A DNA stretch of 64,000 nucleotides from Chitinophaga alhagiae. Its GTDB lineage: Bacteria > Bacteroidota > Bacteroidia > Chitinophagales > Chitinophagaceae. Shown here piece by piece: positions 51,298 through 61,933 of the stretch. A program made the translations under genes and the position numbers. The DNA lies in assembly GCF_003568665.1 (NCBI RefSeq), contig NZ_QXMH01000005.1:248001-312000 (forward strand), written 5' to 3'. The stretch's first letter is position 1; each line of letters opens with the position of its first letter. The notes beneath the pieces were generated by a model. The model worked only from the letters and a program-made list of their open reading frames with translations, searched no databases and was not told the origin of the DNA.

Positions 51298-51308
51298 TTT
51301 TTAAAAAC

Positions 51309-51333
51309 GGGCAGCGCAACAAAAGCGCTGCCC
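51309..51333 (+). other. Hairpin between nosZ and the next nos gene
   Basis: GGGCAGCGC and GCGCTGCCC form a perfect 9-bp stem with a 7-nt loop, 12 bp after the nosZ stop. Only a weak T tract follows, so it is more likely an mRNA-end stabiliser or partial terminator that raises nosZ expression over the downstream assembly genes. Confidence 0.6.
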
Positions 51334-51347
51334 CTTGTAAACAACTC

Positions 51348-51929
51348 ATGAACAAGTTAAGCATAGTTGCCAAAGTCAGCATTTTTATAGCCATCGGTTG
51401 TATTGCCACGCTCTGGTTTGTGCCCATGTGGCGCATAGACCTGGCCGCGCCGCAATACCCCGAAGGCATCTTCATGCAGATATGGATCAATGATATCAAG
51501 GGCGATGTGGACATCATCAACGGCCTCAATCACTACATTGGCATGAAAACCATCCACAAGGAAGACTTCCGGGAATTTGTGTACCTGCCTGCCGCCCTCG
51601 GCATATTTTGTGTGCTGGGCCTGGTGGTGCTGCTGCGCAACCGGCGCCGGGCCTTTTATATATGGACGGCCCTGCTGCTCGCCATGGCCGCCCTTTCCAT
51701 GTACGACTTCTGGAAGTGGGAGTATGATTACGGCCACAACCTCGACCCTTCAGCGCCTATCAAAGTACCGGGCATGGCTTACCAGCCGCCGCTGATCGGG
51801 TACAAGAAGATGCTCAATTTTGAAGCATTGTCACAGCCGGATGCCGGCGGGTGGTTTTTTATTGCGGCCGTTGTATTGCTCACCGCTGTTTCTGTGTACG
51901 AATGGAAACGCGCTAAAAAAATGATATGA
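51348..51929 (+). CDS. nos-cluster integral membrane protein (NosB-like position)
   Basis: The 193-residue protein has an N-terminal helix (VAKVSIFIAIGCIATLWFVPMW), a periplasmic part with PQYPEGIFMQIWINDIKGDVDIINGLNHYIGMKTIHKEDFREF, then three more helices (LPAALGIFCVLGLVVLL, AFYIWTALLLAMAALSMYDFW, AGGWFFIAAVVLLTAVSVYEW). The N-terminal motif with two Met residues and HYIGMK could bind copper. In clade II operons a membrane protein (NosB in Wolinella) follows nosZ; this gene takes the same place, but homology is not certain. It overlaps nosL by 4 bp. Confidence 0.75.
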   Translation: MNKLSIVAKVSIFIAIGCIATLWFVPMWRIDLAAPQYPEGIFMQIWINDIKGDVDIINGLNHYIGMKTIHKEDFREFVYLPAALGIFCVLGLVVLLRNRRRAFYIWTALLLAMAALSMYDFWKWEYDYGHNLDPSAPIKVPGMAYQPPLIGYKKMLNFEALSQPDAGGWFFIAAVVLLTAVSVYEWKRAKKMI

Positions 51930-52342
51930 TGAAATATGTAATGGCCGCGCTGCTGGCCGCCGCCTGCCTGGCGCCGGGTTGCACGCCCGCGTATGAACCG
52001 ATAGATTATGGGAAAGACGCCTGCGCGCATTGTAAAATGACGATCATGGACGCACGTTTTGCCGCGGAGATAGTTACCCCCAAAGGGAAAGTGTACAAGT
52101 TTGACGACATCAGCTGCATGCGCGCCCTCACCACCGAGCTGCCGGGCAGCATGTTGTTCGTGAACGATTACACCGCGGGCAAGGCCGCTCCGCTCAATGC
52201 CGCCACGGCCGTGTACCTCCATCACGAATCTTTCGGCAGCCCCATGAACGGCAACCTGGCCGCATTTAGCAGACCAGACAAGGCCAAGCCGCTGCAAGAC
52301 AGTCTTCAACTAGAATTACTCAACTGGGAAACATTGCCATAA
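51926..52342 (+). CDS. nosL: NosL copper chaperone lipoprotein
   Basis: The 138-residue protein has a lipoprotein signal (AALLAAACLAPGC), the NosL copper motif DACAHCKMTIMD, the segment KGKVYKFDDISCMRAL, and a later AVYLHHESFGSPMNGNLAAF. NosL binds Cu(I) and delivers it to NosZ. It overlaps the preceding membrane protein gene by 4 bp and its TAA overlaps the nosD ATG by one base, so translation is coupled along the operon. Confidence 0.93.
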   Translation: MMKYVMAALLAAACLAPGCTPAYEPIDYGKDACAHCKMTIMDARFAAEIVTPKGKVYKFDDISCMRALTTELPGSMLFVNDYTAGKAAPLNAATAVYLHHESFGSPMNGNLAAFSRPDKAKPLQDSLQLELLNWETLP

Positions 52343-53565
52343 TGCTGATCAGGACCATTGCATGCTGCCTGCTGTTCACCACCGCCGCCAGTGCCACCGT
52401 GATCAGGACCGGCCCTTCCGCACCGCTGCAGGATGTGCTGGACAGGGCGCAACCCGGTGATACCATAATACTGGCTCCCGGGCTGTACCGTCAGCACGAT
52501 ATTGTTATCCGCAAATCCCTCACCCTCATCGGGGACAACTACCCCGTGCTGGATGGTGAGAACAAATACCAGTTGCTGACCGTAACAGCAAACGGTACGG
52601 TGATAGCGGGCATTACCCTGCAACACACCGGCCGCAGCAGCCTTACAGACATGGCGGGCATACGCCTCCAGCAGGTCAGCCAGGCACAGGTGCGCAACTG
52701 CCGGTTCATCAACACCACGTATGCGGTGTACCTGCAAAACAGCACGCACTGCACCGTGTCCGGCAACCAGATCAGCGCCGCCGCCGGAGACGAGCTGCAA
52801 TCCGGCAACGGCATACATGCCTGGAAATGCAGCCACCTGCAGATACGGGACAACACCATCAGCGGCCACCGGGATGGTATCTACTTCGAGTTTGTTACCG
52901 CTTCCGGGGTGCATCATAACCTGTCCTCCAACAACATCCGGTACGGCCTGCACTTCATGTTCTCCCACAACGATGTTTACAGCCACAATACGTTCCGCGC
53001 AAACGGCGCCGGCGTAGCCGTGATGTATACCCGGGGCGTGGTGATGTACAAGAACAACTTCTACCATAACTGGGGCGATGCCGCGTACGGCATGCTGCTG
53101 AAAGACATCACAGACAGCCGCATCATCCTGAACAGGTTCCACAAGAACACCATCGGCATATTTATGGACGGCACCAGCCGCATAGACATTGCCGGCAACG
53201 AATTTCAGGCTAATGGCTGGGCCATGCGCGTACAGGCCAATTGTGACAATAACAAGATCAGGATGAACAACTTCCTGGGCAATTCTTTTGACGTGGCCAC
53301 CAACGGCACCCTCATGCTGAACAGTTACACCTTCAATTACTGGGATAAATACGACGGCTATGACCTTGACCGGGATGGCAACGGCGACGTGCCGTACCAC
53401 CCGGTAAGCGTCTACGCCGTTCTCTCGGAAAGGATACCGGCCACCATGCTGCTGTACCGGAGCTTTCTGACCAACATCATGGACCAGGCCGAAAAAATGG
53501 TGCCGGCCATTATACCGGACCAGTTGCGGGACAACATGCCCCGCACCAGAAAATGGAACTTATGA
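52342..53565 (+). CDS. nosD: NosD periplasmic copper-insertion protein
   Basis: The 407-residue protein has a signal peptide (IACCLLFTTAASA) and right-handed beta-helix repeats (CASH domain), seen as spaced N-x-I/F units: VRNCRFINTTYAVYLQNSTHCTVSGNQISAA, IRDNTISGHRDGIYFEFVTASGVHHNLSSNNIRYGLHFMFSHNDVYSHNTF. NosD acts with NosF and NosY in assembly of the CuZ centre of NosZ. Length fits the family. The stop TGA overlaps the nosF start ATG in ATGA. Confidence 0.95.
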   Translation: MLIRTIACCLLFTTAASATVIRTGPSAPLQDVLDRAQPGDTIILAPGLYRQHDIVIRKSLTLIGDNYPVLDGENKYQLLTVTANGTVIAGITLQHTGRSSLTDMAGIRLQQVSQAQVRNCRFINTTYAVYLQNSTHCTVSGNQISAAAGDELQSGNGIHAWKCSHLQIRDNTISGHRDGIYFEFVTASGVHHNLSSNNIRYGLHFMFSHNDVYSHNTFRANGAGVAVMYTRGVVMYKNNFYHNWGDAAYGMLLKDITDSRIILNRFHKNTIGIFMDGTSRIDIAGNEFQANGWAMRVQANCDNNKIRMNNFLGNSFDVATNGTLMLNSYTFNYWDKYDGYDLDRDGNGDVPYHPVSVYAVLSERIPATMLLYRSFLTNIMDQAEKMVPAIIPDQLRDNMPRTRKWNL

Positions 53566-54281
53566 TCGGAATAGAAAAACTCACCAAAACGTTCGGCCGC
53601 TTCAAGGCGCTGGACAATATCAGCCTGCAGCTGGAGAAAGGCCAGGTGGTGTCGCTCCTTGGGCCCAACGGCTCTGGAAAGACCACCTTGATCAAATCCA
53701 TTCTCGGGCTTACCATACCAGAGAAAGGACAGATTACCATTCACGGCAAACCGGTTGGAAAAGACGTGCGGTACCGCGCCGGTATCGGTTACATGCCGCA
53801 AATAGGCCGCTACCCTGATAACATGAGCATAGAACAGGTCATTCACATGATCAAGGACGTGCGGAAAGAGCAGGCGGACTATGATGACACGCTCTATACC
53901 GGTTTTGGCCTGCACGCCATCCGGCACAAAAAAATGCGCACCCTTTCCGGCGGTACCCGCCAAAAGGTAAGCGCCTGCCTGGCTTTTCTTTTCAAACCGG
54001 ATATCTACATACTGGATGAGCCTACCGCTGGCCTGGACCCCGTATCAAGCGAGCTGCTGAAAGAAAAGATGGCCGCTGAAAGCGCACGCGGCAAACTGGT
54101 GCTGATCACCTCGCACGTGCTCAGTGACCTGGACGGGCTCACCAGCCACGTCATTTACCTGCAAGACGGGCGGCTGGTGTTTCATGAAAGTGTGGAATAC
54201 CTGGAGACCGTAACCGGAGAAAATAAACTGAACAAGATCATTGCCGCTATTATGCAGGCGCCAAAACTCCTGCCATGCTGA
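53562..54281 (+). CDS. nosF: NosF ABC ATPase
   Basis: The 239-residue protein is a single ABC domain: Walker A LGPNGSGKTTLIKSI, Q loop region GYMPQIGRYP, signature LSGGTRQKVSACLAFLFKPDIYILDEPTAGLDP and the switch His in LITSHVLSD. It powers the NosFY transporter with NosD. The start at 53562 overlaps the nosD stop in ATGA and is chosen over an ATG three codons upstream. The end overlaps nosY by 7 bp. Confidence 0.94.
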   Translation: MIGIEKLTKTFGRFKALDNISLQLEKGQVVSLLGPNGSGKTTLIKSILGLTIPEKGQITIHGKPVGKDVRYRAGIGYMPQIGRYPDNMSIEQVIHMIKDVRKEQADYDDTLYTGFGLHAIRHKKMRTLSGGTRQKVSACLAFLFKPDIYILDEPTAGLDPVSSELLKEKMAAESARGKLVLITSHVLSDLDGLTSHVIYLQDGRLVFHESVEYLETVTGENKLNKIIAAIMQAPKLLPC

Positions 54282-55042
54282 CCATTACCCGATATGTATT
54301 GATAGATCTGCTGAGAAACCGGTCTGTGGCCGTGTACACACTGGTGCTGGCCCTGTTGTCCGTCAGCCTCCTGAGCCTGGAAGGCGGCAGCGGCAAGGCG
54401 CTGCTCAGCCTGCTCAACATCACCCTGCTGTTTGTGCCGGTCATTACCACGCTGTTTGCCACCATCTACTTCTTCAATTCCCTGGAATTTATTGAGCTGC
54501 TGCTCTCCCAGCCCGTAAAAAGAACACGCGTGCTGCTGGCCGTTTACACCGGCATGGCATTTTCCCTCTCGGTGGCGTTTGTGGCCGGCGTAGGCCTGCC
54601 TTTACTATTACTGGCCCCGGCATTGCCTTCGCTCATCCTCATTTTTACCGGCGTAGTGCTCAGTTGCATTTTTAGTGCTATTGCCCTGCTGGTATTTGTG
54701 CTGACAAAAGATAAAACAAGAGGCATTGGCGCCGCCATTGTAGTAGCGCTGTTTTTCACCCTTCTTTTTGACGGGCTGCTGATGATGCTGATCTATGCGT
54801 TCAGTGATTACCCGGTAGACAAGGCGCTGATAGCGCTGATGACCTTTAACCCGGTAGACCTTGCGCGGGTGCTGATGTTGCTGCAACTGGACGCCGCGGT
54901 ATTGATGGGATACTCCGGGGCGCTGTTCAAGAAGTTCCTCGGCACGCCCGCGGGCAGTATATATGCTGCCGCAAGCCTGGTATGCTGGGTATTGATTCCG
55001 TTGTTGCTGGGGGTGAAAGTATTCAGGAAAAAAGACCTTTAA
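54275..55042 (+). CDS. nosY: NosY ABC permease
   Basis: The 255-residue protein has six predicted membrane helices (SVAVYTLVLALLSVSLLSLEG, LSLLNITLLFVPVITTLFATIYFFNS, GMAFSLSVAFVAGVGLPLLLLAP, LILIFTGVVLSCIFSAIALLVFVL, GAAIVVALFFTLLFDGLLMMLIYAF and AASLVCWVLIPLLLGVKVF). EFIELLLSQPVKRTRVLLA is typical of the NosY/ABC-2 family. It is the membrane part of NosDFY. It ends tail to tail with the Rrf2 gene, overlapping by 4 bp. Confidence 0.93.
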   Translation: MLTITRYVLIDLLRNRSVAVYTLVLALLSVSLLSLEGGSGKALLSLLNITLLFVPVITTLFATIYFFNSLEFIELLLSQPVKRTRVLLAVYTGMAFSLSVAFVAGVGLPLLLLAPALPSLILIFTGVVLSCIFSAIALLVFVLTKDKTRGIGAAIVVALFFTLLFDGLLMMLIYAFSDYPVDKALIALMTFNPVDLARVLMLLQLDAAVLMGYSGALFKKFLGTPAGSIYAAASLVCWVLIPLLLGVKVFRKKDL

Positions 55043-55491
55043 CGGGCCTTGGGCGGGCGGTTGCCGATCACCAGCCTGCCGCTGTCAAATTCTTCCGCAA
55101 GGTACTGGATGGTGGTTTTCTCAAACATCTGGCGCAGCTGCGCCCTGATGGAACGGTACTGCTCATGCATGGGGCAGGGCCTGCTTTCCGAACACTCTTT
55201 CAGGCCCAGTACACATTTGGTGAACACCTCGTACTCTCCCACTGCTTCCAGCACCGCCCTCACGGGCAGTTTCCGCGCCGCGTCCGTCAGGTAAAAGCCA
55301 CCGTTAGGGCCACGCACGGAGCTGACCACACGATTGTTCTTTGTCAGCAGTTGCATCACTTTGGCGGTGAAAGAACGGGGCGAATCAATGGCCCGGGCTA
55401 TTTCTTCAATGCCCAGCTTCTTTTCTTCAGTACCTTTCAAAGCTATGTATATGGTGGCTCTAAGCGCGTATTCAGCGGATTTGGAAAGCAT
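55039..55491 (-). CDS. Rrf2-family regulator with Fe-S cysteines (NsrR-like)
   Basis: The 150-residue protein has the Rrf2 winged helix (KSAEYALRATIYIALKGTEEKKLGIEEIARAIDSPRSFTAKVMQLLTKNNRVVSSVRGPNGGFYL) and three cysteines in TKCVLGLKECSESRPCPMHEQYRSIR, the cluster ligands of NsrR- or IscR-like proteins (spacing C-x6-C-x5-C). NsrR senses NO through a 4Fe-4S cluster and represses NO-defence genes. Its place between nos genes and narK suggests control of this island, perhaps of the RIC gene. It has its own promoter in the end of narK. Confidence 0.88.
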   Translation of the reverse strand: MLSKSAEYALRATIYIALKGTEEKKLGIEEIARAIDSPRSFTAKVMQLLTKNNRVVSSVRGPNGGFYLTDAARKLPVRAVLEAVGEYEVFTKCVLGLKECSESRPCPMHEQYRSIRAQLRQMFEKTTIQYLAEEFDSGRLVIGNRPPKAR

Positions 55492-55513
55492 ATTTTGCCG
55501 GCTATTTACGCTG

Positions 55514-55543
55514 CAAAAATATATTTAATTACTGATGCGGCAA
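55514..55543 (-). promoter_or_regulatory. Promoter of the Rrf2 gene
   Basis: On the minus strand TTG (55541-55543), a 19-bp spacer and TATTTTTG (55514-55521) fit the Bacteroidota consensus. It overlaps the last codons of narK and lies 22 bp before the Rrf2 start codon. Confidence 0.6.
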
Positions 55544-57028
55544 CTCGAATTTATCTGCCAGATGCGGCGCGCCTTTCTTCATCATGCGGGTGATCACGGC
55601 ATGCATCCACACCAGGCAGGTAGCGGACAGCAGGCAGATGAACAACCAGGAGCTGGTCCACAGCCCGGTAAGGTTGAGCAGGTAACCGAACAGGATGGGG
55701 CCTACAAAGCCGCCAAGGCCGCCTATCATGCCCACCATGCCGCCTACAATGCCTACTTCTTTCGGGAAGTATTCAGGGATATGTTTGAATACCGCGGCGG
55801 TGCCTATCCCCCAGGCCATACCCATTAATACGATGAGGCCTACAAACACCCAAATGTTGGCCTGGAAATAAATGCGCGTAACACCTGTGGCCAGTATCTG
55901 TTTTTTAGACACCTGGTCTCCGGGGTGTACGGCCGCTTCCTGCCAGCTTTCTTTGGTAGGGAACACCAGTTGCTTGCGGCTGCTGTCTTCCGGGTGAGCG
56001 GCACGCGCCTGCAGCGGGTACAATTTATCACCTACGGTAATGCCATTGGGGTTTACGGCGGTAACGGTGCCGGCCTGTGTGGCCATAATACCGGCGCCGG
56101 GAGAAAATATTTCCATGCGGGGAACAAGCAGCAGGAAGCTGATCACCAGCGAAGCGCCCAGCACCCCGTACATCACCTTGCGGGCCCCGAACTTGTCAGA
56201 CAGCCAGCCGCCCACCGCGCGGAACAAGCCTGCCGGTAAACTGAAACAGGATGCCAGCATGCCAGCCATTACCAGGCCGGTGTTGTATACGTTGAGGAAG
56301 TAAGATACCAGCCATTGGGAAAACGTTACAAAACAGCCGAACACCAGGAAGTAATACAATCCGAAACGCCATACCCGCAGGCTCTTCAGCGGCTTCAGGG
56401 CGGTCTTCAATGTTTTGCCCGCCCCTTCCGGTTTTTTGTTGCTGGTGAAAAGCATGAACAGGATGGCCATTACTACCAGCGCACCGGCGTAGATCAGCGG
56501 CAGCGTTTTCCAGCCGTCAGGTTCCGCGCCGTTGCCGGTCAGTTTGATGAGCAGCGAAGGAGCTACCATGGTGGTGATGGCGGAACCGATGTTGCCCACT
56601 CCGAAAATACCGAGCGCTCTCCCCTGCCACTGCTGGGGAAACCAGACAGACGTAAAGCCCACGCCTACTGCAAAGCTGGCGCCGAGCAGGCCGAATAAAA
56701 AACTTAATACCAGGAAGAGGGAATAGTTGGTGGTGGTAGAGAGCAGGAACAACGGAACGGCGCAGAAAAGCATCAATCCGCCAAATACCCATCGCCCGCC
56801 TATCTTGTCTGTAAGCAGGCCCAGCGGCAGGCGCATCACCGAACCGGTGAGCACCGGTATGCCCAGCAGCCAGCCGGCCTGCACCAATGTCCAGTCTACA
56901 ATACCATTGTCCATTAAGAAAGTGACCAATACGCCGTTCAGCACCCAGCCTGCGAAACATACGGTAAAAGCCAGCGTATTAAAAAAGAGCACGCGGTAGG
57001 CGGCACCGGTAGGATATTGTTGCTCCAT
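55529..57028 (-). CDS. narK: NarK-family nitrate/nitrite transporter with a periplasmic insertion
   Basis: The 499-residue MFS protein has 12 predicted membrane helices and the NarK nitrate signatures: FAVGVGFTSVWFPQQWQGRALGIFGVGNIGSAITTM (helix 5 motif) and EVGIVGGMVGMIGGLGGFVGPILFGYLL (helix 11 motif). It carries an extra 85 residues (about 305-388) between helices 9 and 10, on the periplasmic side by topology. These include GTVTAVNPNGITVGDKLYPL and VHPGDQVSKKQILATG, beta hairpins like a barrel-sandwich fold. It is divergent from the nitrate reductase cluster and should bring nitrate in or nitrite out. Confidence 0.93.
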   Translation of the reverse strand: MEQQYPTGAAYRVLFFNTLAFTVCFAGWVLNGVLVTFLMDNGIVDWTLVQAGWLLGIPVLTGSVMRLPLGLLTDKIGGRWVFGGLMLFCAVPLFLLSTTTNYSLFLVLSFLFGLLGASFAVGVGFTSVWFPQQWQGRALGIFGVGNIGSAITTMVAPSLLIKLTGNGAEPDGWKTLPLIYAGALVVMAILFMLFTSNKKPEGAGKTLKTALKPLKSLRVWRFGLYYFLVFGCFVTFSQWLVSYFLNVYNTGLVMAGMLASCFSLPAGLFRAVGGWLSDKFGARKVMYGVLGASLVISFLLLVPRMEIFSPGAGIMATQAGTVTAVNPNGITVGDKLYPLQARAAHPEDSSRKQLVFPTKESWQEAAVHPGDQVSKKQILATGVTRIYFQANIWVFVGLIVLMGMAWGIGTAAVFKHIPEYFPKEVGIVGGMVGMIGGLGGFVGPILFGYLLNLTGLWTSSWLFICLLSATCLVWMHAVITRMMKKGAPHLADKFELPHQ

Positions 57029-57034
57029 ACATGC

Positions 57035-57051
57035 AATTTATTTCTTAAATT
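57035..57051. promoter_or_regulatory. Dyad in the narK/nitrate reductase divergent region
   Basis: AATTTA and TAAATT are perfect inverted arms separated by 5 bp, 7 bp before the narK start codon. It may be an operator for nitrate or NO control; this is inference. The 82-bp region 57029-57110 holds no exact TAnnTTTG element. Confidence 0.35.
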
Positions 57052-57110
57052 ACATAAACTATTTGAGTGAACCTGTGTTAGATTAAGAGGTCAACGCGAA
57101 AGGAATAAAA

Positions 57111-58178
57111 ATGTTCAGTTACCACCTCAATAAAAAAGCCTTTTGGGTGGCAACCGCCGCCACACTGTTGCTGATAGCGCTCGTATTTGCCGGCTCCCGT
57201 AAATTGCAGAATTTTGACGCCGCCCTTATTGCCTACCTCTTCGGTACGGTGTTCGCCACGTTCGGCATTGTGTACCGTTACACCGTATGGCTGCAGCGCC
57301 CGCCTACCTGGCTGTATTTCAAACGCACGTGGCAGATATTGTTCAGCGGGCGTTTTCTCCCGTATGCATGGTTGTTTGTCCGCAAATCCGTACGCAACAT
57401 CGGGTTCCAGTACTTCATCCGCCCGCGCGGCGGCAAACGCTGGTGGGGCCACTTCCTCATGGCCACCGGCTGCATGCTGGCCTTTGCCGTTACCATCCCC
57501 CTCACGCTGGGCTGGATCCACTTTACCATGAACCCTGCTACCAGCATACATCCTGAAAGCACCAACCTCTACGAGGCGCATGTGTTCGGCTTCAAGCTGT
57601 TCGAGTTCAGGCTGGGCTCCCTCATCGCCTTCCTGATCTTCAACGTGCTCAGCATCAGCTCCTGGCTCGTGATCATTGGCGTAGGGCTGTTCATGTACCG
57701 TCGTTTCACCAACGGCGGCCTCATTGCCACACAGAGCTTTGGCGGGGACTGGCTGCCCCTGGTGCTGCTGGCCGCCATTTCCGTAACGGGGCTGGGCCTT
57801 ACGTATGACTATGTGTTCCTTAAAGGTATCACCTACGAGTTCATGGCCGTTACCCACGCCGTAACCGTTATCATCTTCCTGGTGTGGATACCGTTCGGGA
57901 AATTCTTCCACATCATCCAGCGGCCCGCGCAAATAGGCGTATACCTCTACCAGGCGGAAGGGCGGCGCAAAGGCATGGCCAAATGCCTTCATACCGGCAA
58001 GGAATACACGCCGCAGCAACATGTAGACGATCTCAAGGAACTTACACAGGAATTAGGCATTGATTTTAATATAGACGGCCAAAGATCGCACCTGGACTAT
58101 AGCCCGGAAGGCAAAAGGTCCCTTATTGCCCAGGCGCATCTGAAAGCCCGGCAGGAAAGCGGCCGTTATTTCGGCTAA
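57111..58178 (+). CDS. NarI/HdrE-like membrane cytochrome b, quinol-oxidising subunit
   Basis: The 355-residue protein has six predicted membrane helices (about 10-28, 35-60, 120-145, 165-197, 205-230, 240-270). Candidate haem histidines lie in WWGHFLMATG, GWIHF, AVTHAVTVIIF and GKFFHIIQRP. The last stretch is the signature of NarI, DsrM and HdrE type di-haem subunits that take electrons from quinol. The C-terminal 80 residues (CLHTGKEYTPQQHVDDLKELTQELGIDFNID) are cytoplasmic and polar. It heads the operon of molybdoenzyme, ferredoxin and Rieske genes, so it should feed electrons into that complex. Confidence 0.8.
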   Translation: MFSYHLNKKAFWVATAATLLLIALVFAGSRKLQNFDAALIAYLFGTVFATFGIVYRYTVWLQRPPTWLYFKRTWQILFSGRFLPYAWLFVRKSVRNIGFQYFIRPRGGKRWWGHFLMATGCMLAFAVTIPLTLGWIHFTMNPATSIHPESTNLYEAHVFGFKLFEFRLGSLIAFLIFNVLSISSWLVIIGVGLFMYRRFTNGGLIATQSFGGDWLPLVLLAAISVTGLGLTYDYVFLKGITYEFMAVTHAVTVIIFLVWIPFGKFFHIIQRPAQIGVYLYQAEGRRKGMAKCLHTGKEYTPQQHVDDLKELTQELGIDFNIDGQRSHLDYSPEGKRSLIAQAHLKARQESGRYFG

Positions 58179-58202
58179 CATCACGAACGCATTGAAAACC
58201 GT

Positions 58203-60416
<2,214 letters not shown>

Positions 60417-60425
60417 AACGAGCAT

Positions 60426-61001
60426 ATGGAAACGGCCAATTATTTCAAGTCAGAGATGGAATTTTTCATAGACATGCAGCGCTGCATCGGCTGCCAGGCC
60501 TGTGTGGTGGCCTGTGCGGAATGTGAGACCAACGGACAGGAATCCATGATACACGTCAACTATGTAGACCGTGCGCATACCATTCAAACCACCGTACAGG
60601 TCTGCATGCATTGCGAAGACCCGGTGTGCGCGCGTGTTTGTCCGGCAGACGCCATCAGCAAGGACGAATTTGGCGTAGTACACACCGCCAATACCGCCCG
60701 CTGCATCGGCTGTTCCAACTGCGTAATGGCCTGCCCCTTCGGCGTGCCGTTCAAGCAGGAAAAGTATGACCTGATGATGAAGTGCAACCTTTGCTACGAC
60801 CGCACCAGCGCCGGTAAAAAACCGATGTGCGCCACCGTATGCCCCAGCGGCGCGCTGTATTATGGCACCCGTGAAGAGATGCGCCACATGCGCCCGCAAA
60901 GCGACCCGGTGAACCATTTCCGCTTCGGCCATGAAATGGTGAACACCAAAGTAAATATTATGATGCCGAAAGGCGCCACCGTATTGAATGTACATGAATA
61001 A
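60426..61001 (+). CDS. 4Fe-4S dicluster ferredoxin-like electron transfer subunit
   Basis: The 191-residue protein has four Cys groups of the NarH/NrfC/DmsB type: CIGCQACVVAC, CMHCEDPVCARVCPADAI, CIGCSNCVMACPFGVPF and CNLCYDRTSAGKKPMCATVCPSGAL. They can bind four Fe-S clusters and pass electrons between the membrane subunit and the molybdoenzyme. There is no signal peptide. It follows the molybdoenzyme gene by 9 bp and overlaps the first possible Rieske start codon. Confidence 0.92.
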   Translation: METANYFKSEMEFFIDMQRCIGCQACVVACAECETNGQESMIHVNYVDRAHTIQTTVQVCMHCEDPVCARVCPADAISKDEFGVVHTANTARCIGCSNCVMACPFGVPFKQEKYDLMMKCNLCYDRTSAGKKPMCATVCPSGALYYGTREEMRHMRPQSDPVNHFRFGHEMVNTKVNIMMPKGATVLNVHE

Positions 61002-61008
61002 TAAAGAG

Positions 61009-61509
61009 ATGGAAACGAAACAATACCCGCAGCCGCCAGACTGGCAACGGGATTTCCCGTACCGGCAGGAAGAAGCCCGTCTGGTGACCCGCCGGGAATT
61101 TTCACGCATGCTCTGCCTCATATCCGCCGCCATGGTCACCGGCAGCGGGTACGTGGCCATCCGGTCTTTCTGGAAAGGGAAAAGCGAGCCGGCGGGCCGG
61201 TTCCCGGTTTGCGGCGTGAGCGAGCTGCCCGCTGGCGGCACCCGCTCGTTCCTGCTCCCGGGCAGCAATACGCCCTACATCCTCATCCACCTTGAAAACG
61301 GTCAGTTCAAAGCATATGAACAGAAATGCACCCACCTCTCCTGCGCCGTATTCTATAAAGCCGGCACCGGCAAAATAGAATGCCCTTGCCACAACGGCTG
61401 GTTTGACGCCAACACCGGCGAGGTGGTGCAAGGCCCGCCGCCAAGACCATTGCCCGCTTTGGAAGTAGTGGTGGAAAGCGGCCAGGTATATGTTAACGGC
61501 CCGGCCTGA
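61009..61509 (+). CDS. Tat-anchored Rieske 2Fe-2S protein
   Basis: The 166-residue protein has a twin-arginine signal anchor (LVTRREFSRMLCLISAAMVTGSGYVAI) and a Rieske domain with both ligand motifs: CTHLSC and CPCHNGWFD, in EQKCTHLSCAVFYKAGTGKIECPCHNGWFDANTGEVVQGPPPRPL. It would lie on the periplasmic side and can take electrons from quinol oxidation. The pairing with a NarI-like cytochrome resembles Rieske-cytochrome b nitrate reductase systems. ATG at 61009 is 7 bp after the ferredoxin stop; two earlier in-frame ATG codons (60988, 60994) overlap that gene. Confidence 0.9.
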   Translation: METKQYPQPPDWQRDFPYRQEEARLVTRREFSRMLCLISAAMVTGSGYVAIRSFWKGKSEPAGRFPVCGVSELPAGGTRSFLLPGSNTPYILIHLENGQFKAYEQKCTHLSCAVFYKAGTGKIECPCHNGWFDANTGEVVQGPPPRPLPALEVVVESGQVYVNGPA

Positions 61510-61532
61510 ACAGCCGGCTAAAAATAATTGCC

Positions 61533-61772
61533 ATGAGTAATTTCAGAAGAGCGCAGGACCAGGCGCATCCCAACAAGGTCAGCACGCTCACACTGGCCAT
61601 CATTGTAGTGCAGATACTATTGATCACCCTGCAGATCTGGCTGCTGTACAGCGGCCTCAACAATACGCTGGAACATAACCAGGATGTTGCCATTCCCGCA
61701 CTGATCGCCTCTTTTTTCCTCTTTCTGGCGTGTTGCGGGCTGCTTTATTTTTTACCGGGAAGAAAACGCTGA
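61533..61772 (+). CDS. Small two-helix membrane protein of the nitrate reductase operon
   Basis: The 79-residue protein has two predicted membrane helices (LTLAIIVVQILLITLQIWLLYSGL and VAIPALIASFFLFLACCGLLYFL), a polar N-terminus (SNFRRAQDQAHPNKVS) and a basic C-terminus. I do not recognise the family with certainty. It follows the Rieske gene by 23 bp and is the last gene of the operon, so it may help to anchor or assemble the complex. Confidence 0.72.
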   Translation: MSNFRRAQDQAHPNKVSTLTLAIIVVQILLITLQIWLLYSGLNNTLEHNQDVAIPALIASFFLFLACCGLLYFLPGRKR

Positions 61773-61875
61773 CCGCCTGAACAGCATGTATATTAAAAAT
61801 CCACATCATTTAACTACCTTCGCAGCAGTTTCTTAAATCCTATAACGCCACCGGCCGCTAACCGTATGAACCGTG

Positions 61876-61894
61876 TATACGAAAATTCCGTATA
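61876..61894. promoter_or_regulatory. 19-bp dyad upstream of the hybrid kinase gene
   Basis: TATACG and CGTATA are perfect arms around AAAATTC, 39 bp before the start codon at 61934. An imperfect -7 TACCTTCG lies upstream. It may be an operator for the kinase gene. Confidence 0.4.
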
Positions 61895-61933
61895 TTAGGT
61901 AGGTTAATCGATATGCACCCTAACTGAATATCC

